38,299 nt of DNA from Rhodococcus sp. AW25M09 (GTDB lineage: Bacteria; Actinomycetota; Actinomycetes; Mycobacteriales; Mycobacteriaceae), in assembly GCF_000333955.1 (NCBI RefSeq), contig NZ_CAPS01000096.1, positions 1 to 38,299 on the forward strand, in the 5' to 3' direction. The notes beneath the pieces were generated by a model. That model saw only the letters and a list, made by a program, of their open reading frames with translations. It did no database searches and was not told where the DNA came from. Below are positions 1 through 8,482 of this stretch, in pieces. The translations under genes and the position numbers were made by a program. Every line of letters begins with the position of its first letter. The first letter of the stretch is position 1.

Positions 1-150
1 TCGGGGTGCGCCCTGCGCCGCGTCGGCCGCCGAATCCGGACGGGCTGACAACAGCCCAGCAGCCGCACCGGTCCAGGTGCGCGGAGCCCGAGCCACCTTG
101 GGCGCACGGACGAGGGTCACCGTCGCGCCGTGTCTGCTGTCCGTGCTCAT
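1..150 (-). CDS. adnA: AdnA-like helicase-nuclease subunit, N-terminal fragment
   Basis: A minus-strand frame is open from the window edge to an ATG at 150. The 50 visible residues (MSTDSRHGATVTLVR, then RTWTGAAAGLL) carry no catalytic motif, because the gene runs off the left edge. The assignment rests on position: in mycobacteria adnA (Rv3202c) is divergent from lipV and the alkyltransferase-like gene, exactly as here. AdnA pairs with AdnB in the actinobacterial double-strand-break resection machine, a RecBCD/AddAB counterpart. No clear Shine-Dalgarno precedes the ATG; a GTG at 168 is an alternative start. That the frame is coding is fairly likely; the name is an inference from synteny. Confidence 0.55.
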   Translation of the reverse strand, partial: MSTDSRHGATVTLVRAPKVARAPRTWTGAAAGLLSARPDSAADAAQGAPR

Positions 151-262
151 GACTACAGATGCAATCACGGACCACCGACAACGACGGCCGTGGCAGCGAG
201 GACGCCGCCGACCGGCCCGGTCGAACCGGGCAGAGTGTGGAACATACGGCATAGTGGTCTGC

Positions 263-1039
263 GTGCCCGAATTGAATCTGCATACGTTCGGACCGGTGGA
301 CGGTCCAGAAATTCTCGCTGTCCACGGCGTCACCGGCCACGGTGCCCGCTGGTGGGATCTCGCCGAGAATCACCTACCCGAGGCCAGGATCCTGGCACCC
401 GATCTGATCGGCCACGGGCATTCCCCGTCCACGCCGCCCTGGGATCAGGACGCACAGGTCGACGGCCTGAAGTCCGTGCTCGATGCCCATGCACGTGGCC
501 CGGTGGTAGTGCTCGGGCACTCGTACGGTGGCGCGTTGGCGGTGCACCTCGCGCAACGGTTCCCCGAGGCGGTGCGAGCCTTGGTGCTGCTCGATCCCGC
601 AATCGCGTTGCCGCCGGAGGAACTGCTCGAGGTCGCCGAAGCGACCGCCAAATCCCCCGATTACACCGATGCCGACGAGGCGCGATCGGAAAAGATCCAT
701 GGAGCGTGGGCGGATGTACCCACCGAACTGCTCGACCGCGAGGTCGCCGACCACCTGATTCCGGCCGACGGCGGGAAGGTCGCATGGCGGATGTCGATTC
801 CTGCCATCGTCGCCACGTGGGGCGAGCTGGCGCGCCCGCTGGTGGTGCCGGCCGAGAGCGTCCCGACCATCGTCGTACGAGCCATGCGTGTCGAACCTCC
901 CTATGTCACAGAAGAATTCCTGTCGGCCCTGCGAGACAAGCTCGGCGACAACCTGCGCACCGTCGAACTGGACTGCGATCACATGGTCGGCCAGGCCAAG
1001 CCGGTCGAGGTGGCCGAGCTGGTGCGATCCGTGCTCTAG
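263..1039 (+). CDS. lipV: alpha/beta hydrolase, LipV-like
   Basis: Serine hydrolase of the alpha/beta fold, about 258 residues. The oxyanion-hole region HGVTGHG is near residue 21, the nucleophile elbow GHSYGG has its Ser near residue 87, and the general-base His lies in DCDHMVGQ near residue 240. In M. tuberculosis the gene at this place is lipV, a carboxylesterase; the natural substrate here cannot be read. The frame is open much further upstream, but similarity begins at VPELNLHTFG, so the GTG at 263 is chosen (GTG 254 is possible). No Shine-Dalgarno is visible; a CATAGT at 250-255 could be the -10 of a leaderless transcript. It opens a tightly packed run with the next two genes. Confidence 0.85.
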   Translation: MPELNLHTFGPVDGPEILAVHGVTGHGARWWDLAENHLPEARILAPDLIGHGHSPSTPPWDQDAQVDGLKSVLDAHARGPVVVLGHSYGGALAVHLAQRFPEAVRALVLLDPAIALPPEELLEVAEATAKSPDYTDADEARSEKIHGAWADVPTELLDREVADHLIPADGGKVAWRMSIPAIVATWGELARPLVVPAESVPTIVVRAMRVEPPYVTEEFLSALRDKLGDNLRTVELDCDHMVGQAKPVEVAELVRSVL

Positions 1040-1381
1040 ATGGCCCCGATCACCGAAACCCAGGTCGAGCGCGTCCGCGCCTTGGTGGCGTCCATTCCTG
1101 CGGGATTCGTGGCCACCTACGGAGACATCGCGGCCGCTGCGGATCTGTCCAGTGCGCGCATCGTCGGCTGGATCATGCGCACCGACTCTGCCGATCTGCC
1201 GTGGCATCGGGTGCTCGGAGCCAGTGGCAGGCCCGCCGCACACCTGGCCACTCGGCAACTCGAGACGCTGCGCAGCGAAGGGGTGGCGATCCACGACGGC
1301 CGAGTGCCGCTGAACTCCATTCGATTCGACTTCGGGTCGCTCTCGTCGCCGTCCGAACCGACCACTAATCTCGGAGAATGA
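1040..1381 (+). CDS. alkyltransferase-like (ATL) DNA repair protein
   Basis: A 113-residue protein of the MGMT C-terminal fold. The helix-turn-helix part (GFVATYGDIAAAADLSSARIVGWIM) flips the damaged base. The active-site motif, PCHRV in true O6-alkylguanine methyltransferases, reads PWHRVLGASG here, so the acceptor Cys is Trp. That is the signature of ATL proteins, which bind O6-alkylguanine and hand it to nucleotide excision repair instead of repairing it. The ATG follows the TAG of the hydrolase directly (TAGATG at 1037-1042), and its stop overlaps the next start as ATGA, so translation of all three genes is probably coupled. Equivalent to Rv3204. The C-terminal FGSLSSPSEP tail is not part of the fold. 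Confidence 0.88.
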   Translation: MAPITETQVERVRALVASIPAGFVATYGDIAAAADLSSARIVGWIMRTDSADLPWHRVLGASGRPAAHLATRQLETLRSEGVAIHDGRVPLNSIRFDFGSLSSPSEPTTNLGE

Positions 1382-1824
1382 ACATCGGAGACGGGCTCGG
1401 GCAGTTCGATCCACGCCCCACGGCGAAGTTCGCCCTGTCCAAGGCGAGTACCTTCGTCGCCTCGGCCGGTCTCGTCGTCGACGAGGTCTCGGGCACCCGG
1501 GTTGCCGGACATATCGACCTGACGGACGATCACTTCACCCCGTGGGGCGTCGTACACGGCGGGGTCTACACCACCGCCGTCGAGAGCGCCGCCAGCATCG
1601 GTGCCAGCGAAGCGGTCAAGGATCGCGGTGAATTCGCAGTCGGAGTGCACAACGGCACAGACTTCCTGCGCGCCAGCAAAGGCGGACGCGTCGATGTCGT
1701 CGCAGAACCGTTGCAGCAGGGCCGTGTTCAGCAACTCTGGCTGGTCACTATCACCGCCTCCGACAGCGGTAAGACCATTGCACGCGGCCAGGTTCGGCTG
1801 CAGAACGTGCCCCTGCCGACATGA
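1378..1824 (+). CDS. PaaI-type hotdog-fold acyl-CoA thioesterase
   Basis: A single hotdog domain of 148 residues. The motif HFTPWGVVHGGVYTTAVES around residues 45-65 is the PaaI/YdiI-type HGG signature, in which the helix after HGG carries the catalytic acidic residue. Known relatives hydrolyse phenylacetyl-, hydroxybenzoyl- or other small acyl-CoA esters; nothing here fixes the substrate. The start ATG overlaps the stop of the ATL gene (ATGA 1378-1381). This gene does not belong to the M. tuberculosis adnA-lipV neighbourhood as I recall it, so it may be a rhodococcal addition to the operon. Confidence 0.85.
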   Translation: MNIGDGLGQFDPRPTAKFALSKASTFVASAGLVVDEVSGTRVAGHIDLTDDHFTPWGVVHGGVYTTAVESAASIGASEAVKDRGEFAVGVHNGTDFLRASKGGRVDVVAEPLQQGRVQQLWLVTITASDSGKTIARGQVRLQNVPLPT

Positions 1825-1840
1825 CCGAGCTCGCAACGTG

Positions 1841-3604
1841 ATGCAGCCGGTCTGCGATGCGATCGTCCTTGCCGGCGGTCGCGGATCGAGAATGGTCGAT
1901 CCCGTGCACTCACCTACGTCGAACGAGATCGACAAGCCGGCTCTGACCGTCGGCGGCCGACGAATGGTCGACATCGCCCTGGACGCGGTATCGAGTTGCC
2001 GCCGAACGGTTCTGGTGGGTCCGGCACGAGACGGAGTGCCCGAGCACGTCACGCAGACTCGCGAGTCCCCTGCGGGCGGTGGGCCCGTGGCTGCCCTCGC
2101 CGCTGCACTCGAATGTCTCGACGACACAGCAGATCTGATCGCGGTCGTCGCGTCGGACATCCCGCTTCTCGACTCCGCCGCGCTCGCGTCCTTGATCGAG
2201 TTCATGGCCAACTCCCGAACAGATGCGGTCTTTGCGCAGGACAATGCGGGACGCACGCAATTCCTGCTGGGAGTCTGGCGGCAGACTGCGCTGCGATCCG
2301 CTGTGGCACAGCTGGATTCAGCAGAGGGTGCACCGATGCGGAGGATTGTTCCGATCGATCACCTGGTCGTCGCGATGCCCGGTATCGAAGACTGCGATAC
2401 CCCGGCTGATCTACTCGCCGCTCGCCTGGCCACACAACCGTCGCAGACACTCGAGGTCGCCGATGCACTGGAGCGCATTCGAAACCGCGTCACTGCCCTG
2501 CCGATCCGTCGGGTTCGGTTGCCGGACAGTGCCGGAACCGTTCTCGCTGAACCTCTCGTGGCCGGGACAGCTCTGCCTGCCGTCGACATTTCCGCCATGG
2601 ACGGTTACGCCGTCTGCGGCACCGAACCGTGGACGCTGCGGCCCGACATCGCGTACGCGGGAAGTGCCGACATCCCTCGACTTTCCGAAGGAACGGCGGT
2701 GCGCATCGCGACCGGTGCCGCGGTTCCGTCCGGGGCAGCATCGGTGGTGCGTGACGAGCGAATGTCCCATGGCCCGGACGGGATGTTGCGTCGACTGCCA
2801 TCGGCAGCGCAGACCGACGACACACGGCGGCGCGGCGAGGATTGGTTGCCGGGAACCGAACTGGTCGCCGTCGGCACCCCGGTCGATGTGGCGGTGCGCT
2901 CGCTCGCCGCGAGCGCAGAAGTTCTCGACGTGGATGTACGCGGCCCGGTTCACGGCCGAATAGTGATCAGTGGCACAGAAATTCGATCGACAGGACCACT
3001 CGCCCCAGGTGAGACCCGAGATGTTCTCGGGTCGGTGCTGCCGGAGTATCTGGCGCACTGCGGCATTGCGGTCGTCGACGTGACCCTGCTCGACGATTCG
3101 GCACCGGAATTTCGGAACGTTTTGACGAGCACGCAGGACGTGGACATCGTCATCGTCGTCGGTGCCACCGGTGGCGGCGCCGCCGACCAGCTGCGCTCCA
3201 CGCTGGCTGCACTCGATGCCGACTCCATCGTCGGACGAATGCGTGTCCGTCCCGGCGGTTCTCAGATCACCGCGGTACTGCCCGACGGCACGGTGGTTCT
3301 CGGCTTACCCGGCAACCCCCTGGCCGCGGTCAGTACGGCACTGCTCACAGCACCCGCGATCGTCGACGCTCTGACGGGTAGATCGGTGCGCCCACCGCAG
3401 ATGGGCTTGTTGTCCAATGCCGCTGCCGTTCGATCCCCGGTCCCTCGCATAGTCCCCGTCACCAGCGATGGGACACGCTGGCGAGCCGATACCGACGTCC
3501 GCACCGCACATCTGGCCCATCTCGTCGGCCGTGATGCACTGGCACTGGTCCCGGCCGAGATCAGTGGGGACGAGCCGGTGACAATTCTTCCGCTGCCTCG
3601 CTGA
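1841..3604 (+). CDS. MobA-MoeA fusion protein for molybdenum cofactor
   Basis: About 587 residues in two halves. Residues 1-190 are a MobA-like nucleotidyltransferase: the phosphate loop LAGGRGSRM at 10-18, a DKPAL-type Lys, and VASDIPLL. MobA adds GMP to molybdopterin. From about residue 205 a MoeA-like molybdenum insertase follows: PAVDISAMDGYAV, RIATGAAVPSGAASVV, and VVLGLPGNPLAAVSTALL. Two MoeA signatures look weak: SGTEI stands where TGDEL is usual, and GATGGGAADQLRS where GGVSVGxxD is usual. The insertase half may therefore be divergent or partly inactive. ATG 1841 is chosen because the MobA loop starts seven residues later; GTG 1838 is an alternative. The 3' end overlaps the convergent chelatase gene by 44 bp. 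A Mo-cofactor gene beside the nitrite operon fits nitrate assimilation. Confidence 0.85.
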   Translation: MQPVCDAIVLAGGRGSRMVDPVHSPTSNEIDKPALTVGGRRMVDIALDAVSSCRRTVLVGPARDGVPEHVTQTRESPAGGGPVAALAAALECLDDTADLIAVVASDIPLLDSAALASLIEFMANSRTDAVFAQDNAGRTQFLLGVWRQTALRSAVAQLDSAEGAPMRRIVPIDHLVVAMPGIEDCDTPADLLAARLATQPSQTLEVADALERIRNRVTALPIRRVRLPDSAGTVLAEPLVAGTALPAVDISAMDGYAVCGTEPWTLRPDIAYAGSADIPRLSEGTAVRIATGAAVPSGAASVVRDERMSHGPDGMLRRLPSAAQTDDTRRRGEDWLPGTELVAVGTPVDVAVRSLAASAEVLDVDVRGPVHGRIVISGTEIRSTGPLAPGETRDVLGSVLPEYLAHCGIAVVDVTLLDDSAPEFRNVLTSTQDVDIVIVVGATGGGAADQLRSTLAALDADSIVGRMRVRPGGSQITAVLPDGTVVLGLPGNPLAAVSTALLTAPAIVDALTGRSVRPPQMGLLSNAAAVRSPVPRIVPVTSDGTRWRADTDVRTAHLAHLVGRDALALVPAEISGDEPVTILPLPR

Positions 3605-4289
3605 ATTCTCCACCGAGGGATCGAACGCCCTCGCGGTAGCGGGCAACCACCAGATCGACGATCGAGGGATGCACTCCGAGGGGATCACCGACCCCCTCGG
3701 CACCTGCGCCGGCCAGGCGGTTGTGAAAGAGCCCGCGTGCCAACAGATACGACGCCACGAATATTCGAGCGTGTCCCTCTGCCCGTAGAGCCGACACCGC
3801 GTCGGGCACCGTCGGGGTGCTGGTGGCGACGTACCCGATCTGCACCGGTACCCCAGCTGTGTCGGCCAGCATTGCCGCCGCGCGGCGGTGTTCCTCGCGA
3901 GCGCGAGGGTCGGAGGACCCAGCGGCGGCGAGCACGATGGAATCGCCTGGATGCCACCCTTCCTGGCGCAGGCGATCGAGCATGACGCGGGCGAGTACGG
4001 GGTCCGGTCCCAGGGCACGGGTGACCGTGACCGACGGGTGAGCACTGTCGGCGATTTCTCGCGGTACATCGGTGTGAACGTGAAAGCCCGATGCCAGGAA
4101 GGCCGGAACGACGACAGCCGACTCGGGGGTATCGCGCAGCACCTCGGCCGGGGACGGCCCGAGTACATCGACGAACGCGACACGAGTGGTGCCGATCTGC
4201 ATCGAGACTGCGTCGGCGAGGGCGGCGATCATCTCCACACCACGAGGGTTTCGGGTGCCGTGTGCGACCAGCACCAGCGTCGGAGTCAT
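3561..4289 (-). CDS. sirohydrochlorin chelatase, CbiX/SirB-like
   Basis: A 242-residue class II chelatase with two CbiX half-domains. The N-terminal half starts LVLVAHGTRNPRG, where the His is the metal and porphyrin ligand, and continues with FLASGFHVHTDVP, which holds a second His pair. The C-terminal half starts IVLAAAGSSDPRA, lacking the His of the first repeat. Such proteins put Fe2+ or Co2+ into sirohydrochlorin; in this operon iron insertion to give siroheme for NirB is the natural reading. The start ATG overlaps the stop of nnaR (TGATG), with GGGGGAAAG about eight bases upstream. Its 3' end runs 44 bp into the convergent mobA-moeA gene. Similar to Rv0259c, which likewise neighbours Rv0260c. 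Confidence 0.85.
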   Translation of the reverse strand: MTPTLVLVAHGTRNPRGVEMIAALADAVSMQIGTTRVAFVDVLGPSPAEVLRDTPESAVVVPAFLASGFHVHTDVPREIADSAHPSVTVTRALGPDPVLARVMLDRLRQEGWHPGDSIVLAAAGSSDPRAREEHRRAAAMLADTAGVPVQIGYVATSTPTVPDAVSALRAEGHARIFVASYLLARGLFHNRLAGAGAEGVGDPLGVHPSIVDLVVARYREGVRSLGGEFSEAAEELSPARPH

Positions 4290-5494
4290 CAGTACTTTCC
4301 CCCTTCGACGACGGCCACCTGCGCGGCCGACACTTCGGAATCGCACTCAGGCTCGGTCTCGACGTGATCGAGTGCGATGCGGTAGCCGCGCTTGACCACG
4401 GTCTGGATTGCTTTCGGAGCGCCCAGTGAGGACCGCAGCCTGGTCATTGCGGTCTCCACTGCATGGGTGTCGCCGCCACCGCCCGGCAACGACGCCAGCA
4501 GGGCCTCGCGGGAGACGACGCGTCCGGGAGTGCGGGCCAGTGTCTTCATCAACGCCATGCCTGCCGGAGACACCGGCCGTACCTCGCCGTCGACCACCAC
4601 ACACCTGCCGCGCACGCTGACCACGTGACCGCCTGCATGCAGCCGACCGGTTCGCCGCGGCAATTCCTCGACGATGTGCCGCGCCAGTGCGCCCAAGCGT
4701 GCCCGCGCAGGCTGGGTGGTGGCCACGTTCAATTGTTCGAGGGGCGCGGCAGTGACCGGCCCGACGCAGACCGGCAGCACGCGCGATCGCATCGACTGCA
4801 GCAGTGGTTCGAGCACGCCGTTCTCGTCGGCACGCATCAGCATCGACGCCACCGCAGGCGCGGAGGTGAAGCTCAGTGCGTCGAGATCGCCGATGATCAC
4901 CGATTCGATCATCCGGTCCATCGGACCCTGGTCGTCAGGGGCAGTCCAGCGATACACCGGCACCGGGACCACTTCTGCTCCGGCGCAGCGCAGCACCTCG
5001 CAGAAGTCCGGGACCGGCTCCCACTCGGTGGTCGCGCCGTGCAGTTGCACCGCGATGCGCTTGCCCTCGATCCCCTCGGCCAGGAGGTGTTCGAGTACTT
5101 CCGCGGAGGACTCGGAGGCAGGCGACCATTCCTCGCGTAGGTCCGCTGCCCGGATGGCCCCTTTCGCCTTGGGACCGCGAGCGAGCAACCGGGAGGCGCC
5201 GAGCGCGCGACCGAGTTCTTCTGCTCGCCCCCACCCGTCCGCCGCCTCGATCCAGCCACGAAAGCCGATTCCGGTTGTCGCAACTGTAATTTCGGGTGGA
5301 TCGGCAATGACGGCGGCAGTGACGCGTTCCAACTCCGCATCGTCGGCGAGCGGAATGATGCGGATCGCGGGGGCATGCATGACGGTGGCACCCCGCCGCT
5401 CGAGCAGAGTCGCGAACTCCTCGGCTCGGCGAGAGGCGGTGATACCGACGGTGAACCCGGCCAGGGGCGTTCCGGCCCCGGCGATTTCGCTCAC
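4289..5494 (-). CDS. nnaR: NnaR-type regulator: HemD-like domain plus winged helix
   Basis: About 401 residues. Residues 1-270 have the uroporphyrinogen-III synthase fold (GFTVGITASRRAEEFATLLERRGA; later LDALSFTSAPAVASML). Residues 290-375 are an OmpR/PhoB-type winged helix (LHAGGHVVSVRGRCVVVDGEV; TAMTRLRSSLG; VVKRGYRIAL). This architecture matches NnaR of Streptomyces and M. smegmatis and Rv0260c, which activate nitrate/nitrite assimilation genes together with GlnR. Whether the HemD part still makes uroporphyrinogen III or only senses a tetrapyrrole cannot be read. GTG 5494 overlaps the nirD stop as GTGA, so it is translated in the nirBD operon it probably controls. The frame is open upstream, but that part lies inside nirD. 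Confidence 0.86.
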   Translation of the reverse strand: MSEIAGAGTPLAGFTVGITASRRAEEFATLLERRGATVMHAPAIRIIPLADDAELERVTAAVIADPPEITVATTGIGFRGWIEAADGWGRAEELGRALGASRLLARGPKAKGAIRAADLREEWSPASESSAEVLEHLLAEGIEGKRIAVQLHGATTEWEPVPDFCEVLRCAGAEVVPVPVYRWTAPDDQGPMDRMIESVIIGDLDALSFTSAPAVASMLMRADENGVLEPLLQSMRSRVLPVCVGPVTAAPLEQLNVATTQPARARLGALARHIVEELPRRTGRLHAGGHVVSVRGRCVVVDGEVRPVSPAGMALMKTLARTPGRVVSREALLASLPGGGGDTHAVETAMTRLRSSLGAPKAIQTVVKRGYRIALDHVETEPECDSEVSAAQVAVVEGGKY

Positions 5495-5868
5495 GTAGTG
5501 CCGCCGCGGACGAGCACGAGACCGTCCGCACAGGAAATCTCGAAGGATCCGAGGCTCACCTCCGGATCGTCGAGACAGCGTCCGTCGACAAGTGAGAAGA
5601 CCTGCTTGAGCAACGGGGATGCGACGGTGGGTTCGCCCCCACGATCGCCCACCAGGCCTCGGGACATCACGGCTGCGCGCCCGTAGGGGTCGACGTTGCC
5701 CACCGCGAACAGCCGTCCGTCGTCGAGCAGAAACAGCGCCGCCTGAGCACCACCTCGCAGGAGCACCGCAACTCCGCGACCTGGAATCAGCGCATCGAGT
5801 GTGCAGGCCGGGGTCCAATCACGCGCAGTGGCGTTCGGTAGCGCGGTGTGTGAGTCGATGACAGTCAT
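5491..5868 (-). CDS. nirD: assimilatory nitrite reductase small subunit NirD
   Basis: A 125-residue protein of the Rieske-like NirD fold (ALFLLDDGRLFAVGNVDPYGRAAVMSRG; CLDDPEVSLGSFEISCADGLVLV). The CxH and CxxH iron-sulfur ligands of true Rieske proteins are absent, as is usual for NirD. It associates with NirB in the cytoplasmic NADH-dependent reduction of nitrite to ammonium. ATG 5868 has a perfect AGGAGG six bases upstream. A 121-bp gap separates it from nirB; no terminator hairpin is evident there, so the genes are taken as one operon. The stop overlaps the nnaR start. Confidence 0.93.
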   Translation of the reverse strand: MTVIDSHTALPNATARDWTPACTLDALIPGRGVAVLLRGGAQAALFLLDDGRLFAVGNVDPYGRAAVMSRGLVGDRGGEPTVASPLLKQVFSLVDGRCLDDPEVSLGSFEISCADGLVLVRGGTT

Positions 5869-5989
5869 GGCGTACCTCCTGGTCAGCTATTCCACGTTGT
5901 GTGTGTTTCTGGACCGTTAAGTCGCGATTACTCACCTGTGCACATGCACTCGATCTCGCGCCCGCCCTCGTGTGAGCTCCTTCGCCGAC

Positions 5990-8482
5990 TCAGCCGCCGA
6001 CACCGGGCATCCCCATCAGCACGGGCACCTTACGAGGGCCGGACTCGTCGAACGAGATGGTCGGGTCGGCTTCGCTCGGGGCGTTGACGAACGAGACGAA
6101 CCGACCGAGCTTCTCTTCGTCTTCGAGCACCCCGGCCCATTCGTCCTTGTAGCCGGCAACGTGGCGCGCCATATCGGCTTCGAGCTCTGCGCCGATGCCG
6201 AGACTGTCCTCGCACACCACGGCTTCGAGGTGAGCGAGTCCCCCGTCGAGCGAATCGAGCCACGGCGCGGTGCGTTGCAGCCGGTCTGCGGTACGCACAT
6301 AGAACATCAGGTAGCGGTCGATATAGCTCACCAGCGTGGCGTCGTCGAGATTGGACGCGAGCAACTGGGCATGCTTGGGCGACTGCCCGCCGTTACCGCC
6401 GACGTACAGGTTCCATCCTCCCTCGGTCGCGATGATTCCGACGTCCTTACCGCGGGCCTCGGCGCATTCACGCGCACAGCCCGAGACACCGAACTTGATC
6501 TTGTGCGGCGACCGGAGTCCGCGGTAGCGGTTCTCCAGGTCGACGGCCATCCCCACCGAATCCTGGACGCCGTATCGGCACCAGCTGGACCCGACGCAAC
6601 TCTTGACCGTGCGTAGCGACTTCCCGTACGCCTGACCCGATTCCATCCCGGCGTCGACCAGACGCTTCCAGATGGCCGGCAGCTGCTCGACGCGGGCCCC
6701 GAACATGTCGATGCGCTGCCCTCCGGTGACCTTGGTGTACAGCCCGAAGTCGCGGGCGACCTCGCCGATGACGATGAGCTGCTCGGGCGTGCACTCACCA
6801 CCCGGCATGCGTGGTACCACCGAGTACGTGCCGTTCTTCTGGATGTTCGCCAGGAAATGATCGTTGGTGTCCTGCAACGATGCCTGCTCGCCGTCGAGGA
6901 TGTGGTCCGAGGACGTGGACGCGAGGATCGACGCCACAACCGGCTTGCAGATGTCGCACCCGGTTCCGGTGCCGTATTTGGCGATCAGCGAGGAAAAAGT
7001 ACGCGTGTTCGTGGCGCGAACGATCTCGAACAGCTCCGCCCGCGACTGTGAGAAGTGCTCGCACAACGACTTCGAGAGCACCACGCCGGATGCGGCCAGC
7101 AGCGACTTGATCGAGGGCAAGCAACCGCCGCAGGTGGTACCCGCGGAGGTGCAGCTCTTCACAGCGGCCACATCGCAGGCCCCATCGCCGATTGCCGAGC
7201 AGATGGCACCCTTGCTCACACCGTTGCACGAACAGATCTCGGCGTCGTCCGGAAGCGCACCGATGCCGACCTGTTCGGCTGCCGGTGAGATCAGCGCGCC
7301 GGGGTCGCCGGGCAATTCCCTTCCGACGAGCGGCCGAAGCAGCGCGTACGCAGACGCGTCCCCCACCAGAATTCCGCCGAGCAGTATTGTCGCGTCGTCG
7401 GTCACCACGAGCTTGGCGTACGTGCCCTTGAAGGCGTCGCTGAACACCACCTCTAGCGCGCCCGGCGTGGCCGCCATCGCGTCGCCGAAGCTCGCAACGT
7501 CGACACCCATGAGCTTGAGCTTGGTGGACATGTCCGCACCCGGGAATTGCGCTGGGCCGCCGAGCAATCGATCGGCCACCACCTCTGCCGTCGAGTATCC
7601 GGGAGCGACCAGGCCGTAACACCGACCCTCGACTGCGGCGCATTCACCGATCGCGTAGACGGCGGGATCGGAAGTACTGCAGCCGATGTCGACCATGATG
7701 CCCCCGCGCTCACCGACCTCGAGGCCGCTCTCACGGGCGAGCCGATCCTGCGGTCGGACTCCTGCAGAGAACACCAGCAGCGCCGCGTCGATCGTGCTGC
7801 CGTCGCTCAATTCGACCGTCAGACCGCCGGCGTTCTCGACGATCGACGACGTGCCCACTCCGACATGGACATTCAACCCGAGCGCGGTGACCAGACGAGC
7901 CAGCAGCGCGCCGCCGCCCTCGTCCACCTGCAGCGGCATCAGCCGCGGGGCGAACTCGATGACGTGGGGCGTCATACCCATCTTCTTCAGCGCATTCGCC
8001 GCTTCGAGACCGAGCAGGCCACCACCGACGACGACACCCACTGCACCGGGCCCTGCCGCATCGGCCCGGGCGCGGATCTTGTCCAGATCGTCGAGAGTGC
8101 GATAGACGAAACAGCCCGGCAGGTCGTGTCCGGTGATCGGTGGCACGAACGGATAGGAGCCGGTGGCAAGAACGAGCGCGTCGTATTCGACCGTGTCGCC
8201 TGCGGAGGTGACGACGGTGCGGTGGTCGCGGTCTATCCGATCGGCTCGCACTCCCGTGCGCATCTCGACGAGTGCATCACCGGGATAGTCGTTGCCTGCC
8301 AAAGCCAGTTCTCGGTGGTCCCAGGCCCCGACGTAGGACGACAAACCCACCCGGTCGTACGCCGGCAGTGCCTCCTCGCAGAGAACCGTGACCTTCCACT
8401 CGGCCGCCTCGTCACGCGCACGTAACGCCTCGACGAACCGGTGTCCGACCATTCCGTGACCTACCACTACCGCGTTCTTCAT
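5990..8482 (-). CDS. nirB: NADH-dependent nitrite reductase large subunit NirB
   Basis: 830 residues, the full family length. It begins with an FAD-binding fold (AVVVGHGMVGHRFVEAL) and an NADH fold (VGVVVGGGLLGLEAANAL near 148-165). A BFD-like [2Fe-2S] site follows (C417, C419, C451, C454), with another Cys pair in TGCDICKP near 509-512. The sulfite/nitrite reductase half carries the 4Fe-4S and siroheme ligands C629, C635, C669 and C673 (CVGSSWC and CAREC). All key cysteines are present, so the enzyme should be active. It passes six electrons from NADH to nitrite, giving ammonium. GGAAGG precedes ATG 8482, which also overlaps the stop of the small upstream gene (ATGA). Confidence 0.96.
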   Translation of the reverse strand: MKNAVVVGHGMVGHRFVEALRARDEAAEWKVTVLCEEALPAYDRVGLSSYVGAWDHRELALAGNDYPGDALVEMRTGVRADRIDRDHRTVVTSAGDTVEYDALVLATGSYPFVPPITGHDLPGCFVYRTLDDLDKIRARADAAGPGAVGVVVGGGLLGLEAANALKKMGMTPHVIEFAPRLMPLQVDEGGGALLARLVTALGLNVHVGVGTSSIVENAGGLTVELSDGSTIDAALLVFSAGVRPQDRLARESGLEVGERGGIMVDIGCSTSDPAVYAIGECAAVEGRCYGLVAPGYSTAEVVADRLLGGPAQFPGADMSTKLKLMGVDVASFGDAMAATPGALEVVFSDAFKGTYAKLVVTDDATILLGGILVGDASAYALLRPLVGRELPGDPGALISPAAEQVGIGALPDDAEICSCNGVSKGAICSAIGDGACDVAAVKSCTSAGTTCGGCLPSIKSLLAASGVVLSKSLCEHFSQSRAELFEIVRATNTRTFSSLIAKYGTGTGCDICKPVVASILASTSSDHILDGEQASLQDTNDHFLANIQKNGTYSVVPRMPGGECTPEQLIVIGEVARDFGLYTKVTGGQRIDMFGARVEQLPAIWKRLVDAGMESGQAYGKSLRTVKSCVGSSWCRYGVQDSVGMAVDLENRYRGLRSPHKIKFGVSGCARECAEARGKDVGIIATEGGWNLYVGGNGGQSPKHAQLLASNLDDATLVSYIDRYLMFYVRTADRLQRTAPWLDSLDGGLAHLEAVVCEDSLGIGAELEADMARHVAGYKDEWAGVLEDEEKLGRFVSFVNAPSEADPTISFDESGPRKVPVLMGMPGVGG

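Noticed and set aside
374..1414. Long open minus-strand frame opposite the hydrolase, ATL and thioesterase genes
   Set aside because: Arises from codon bias of the plus-strand genes; no start signals and no family features, while the plus frames have clear motifs.
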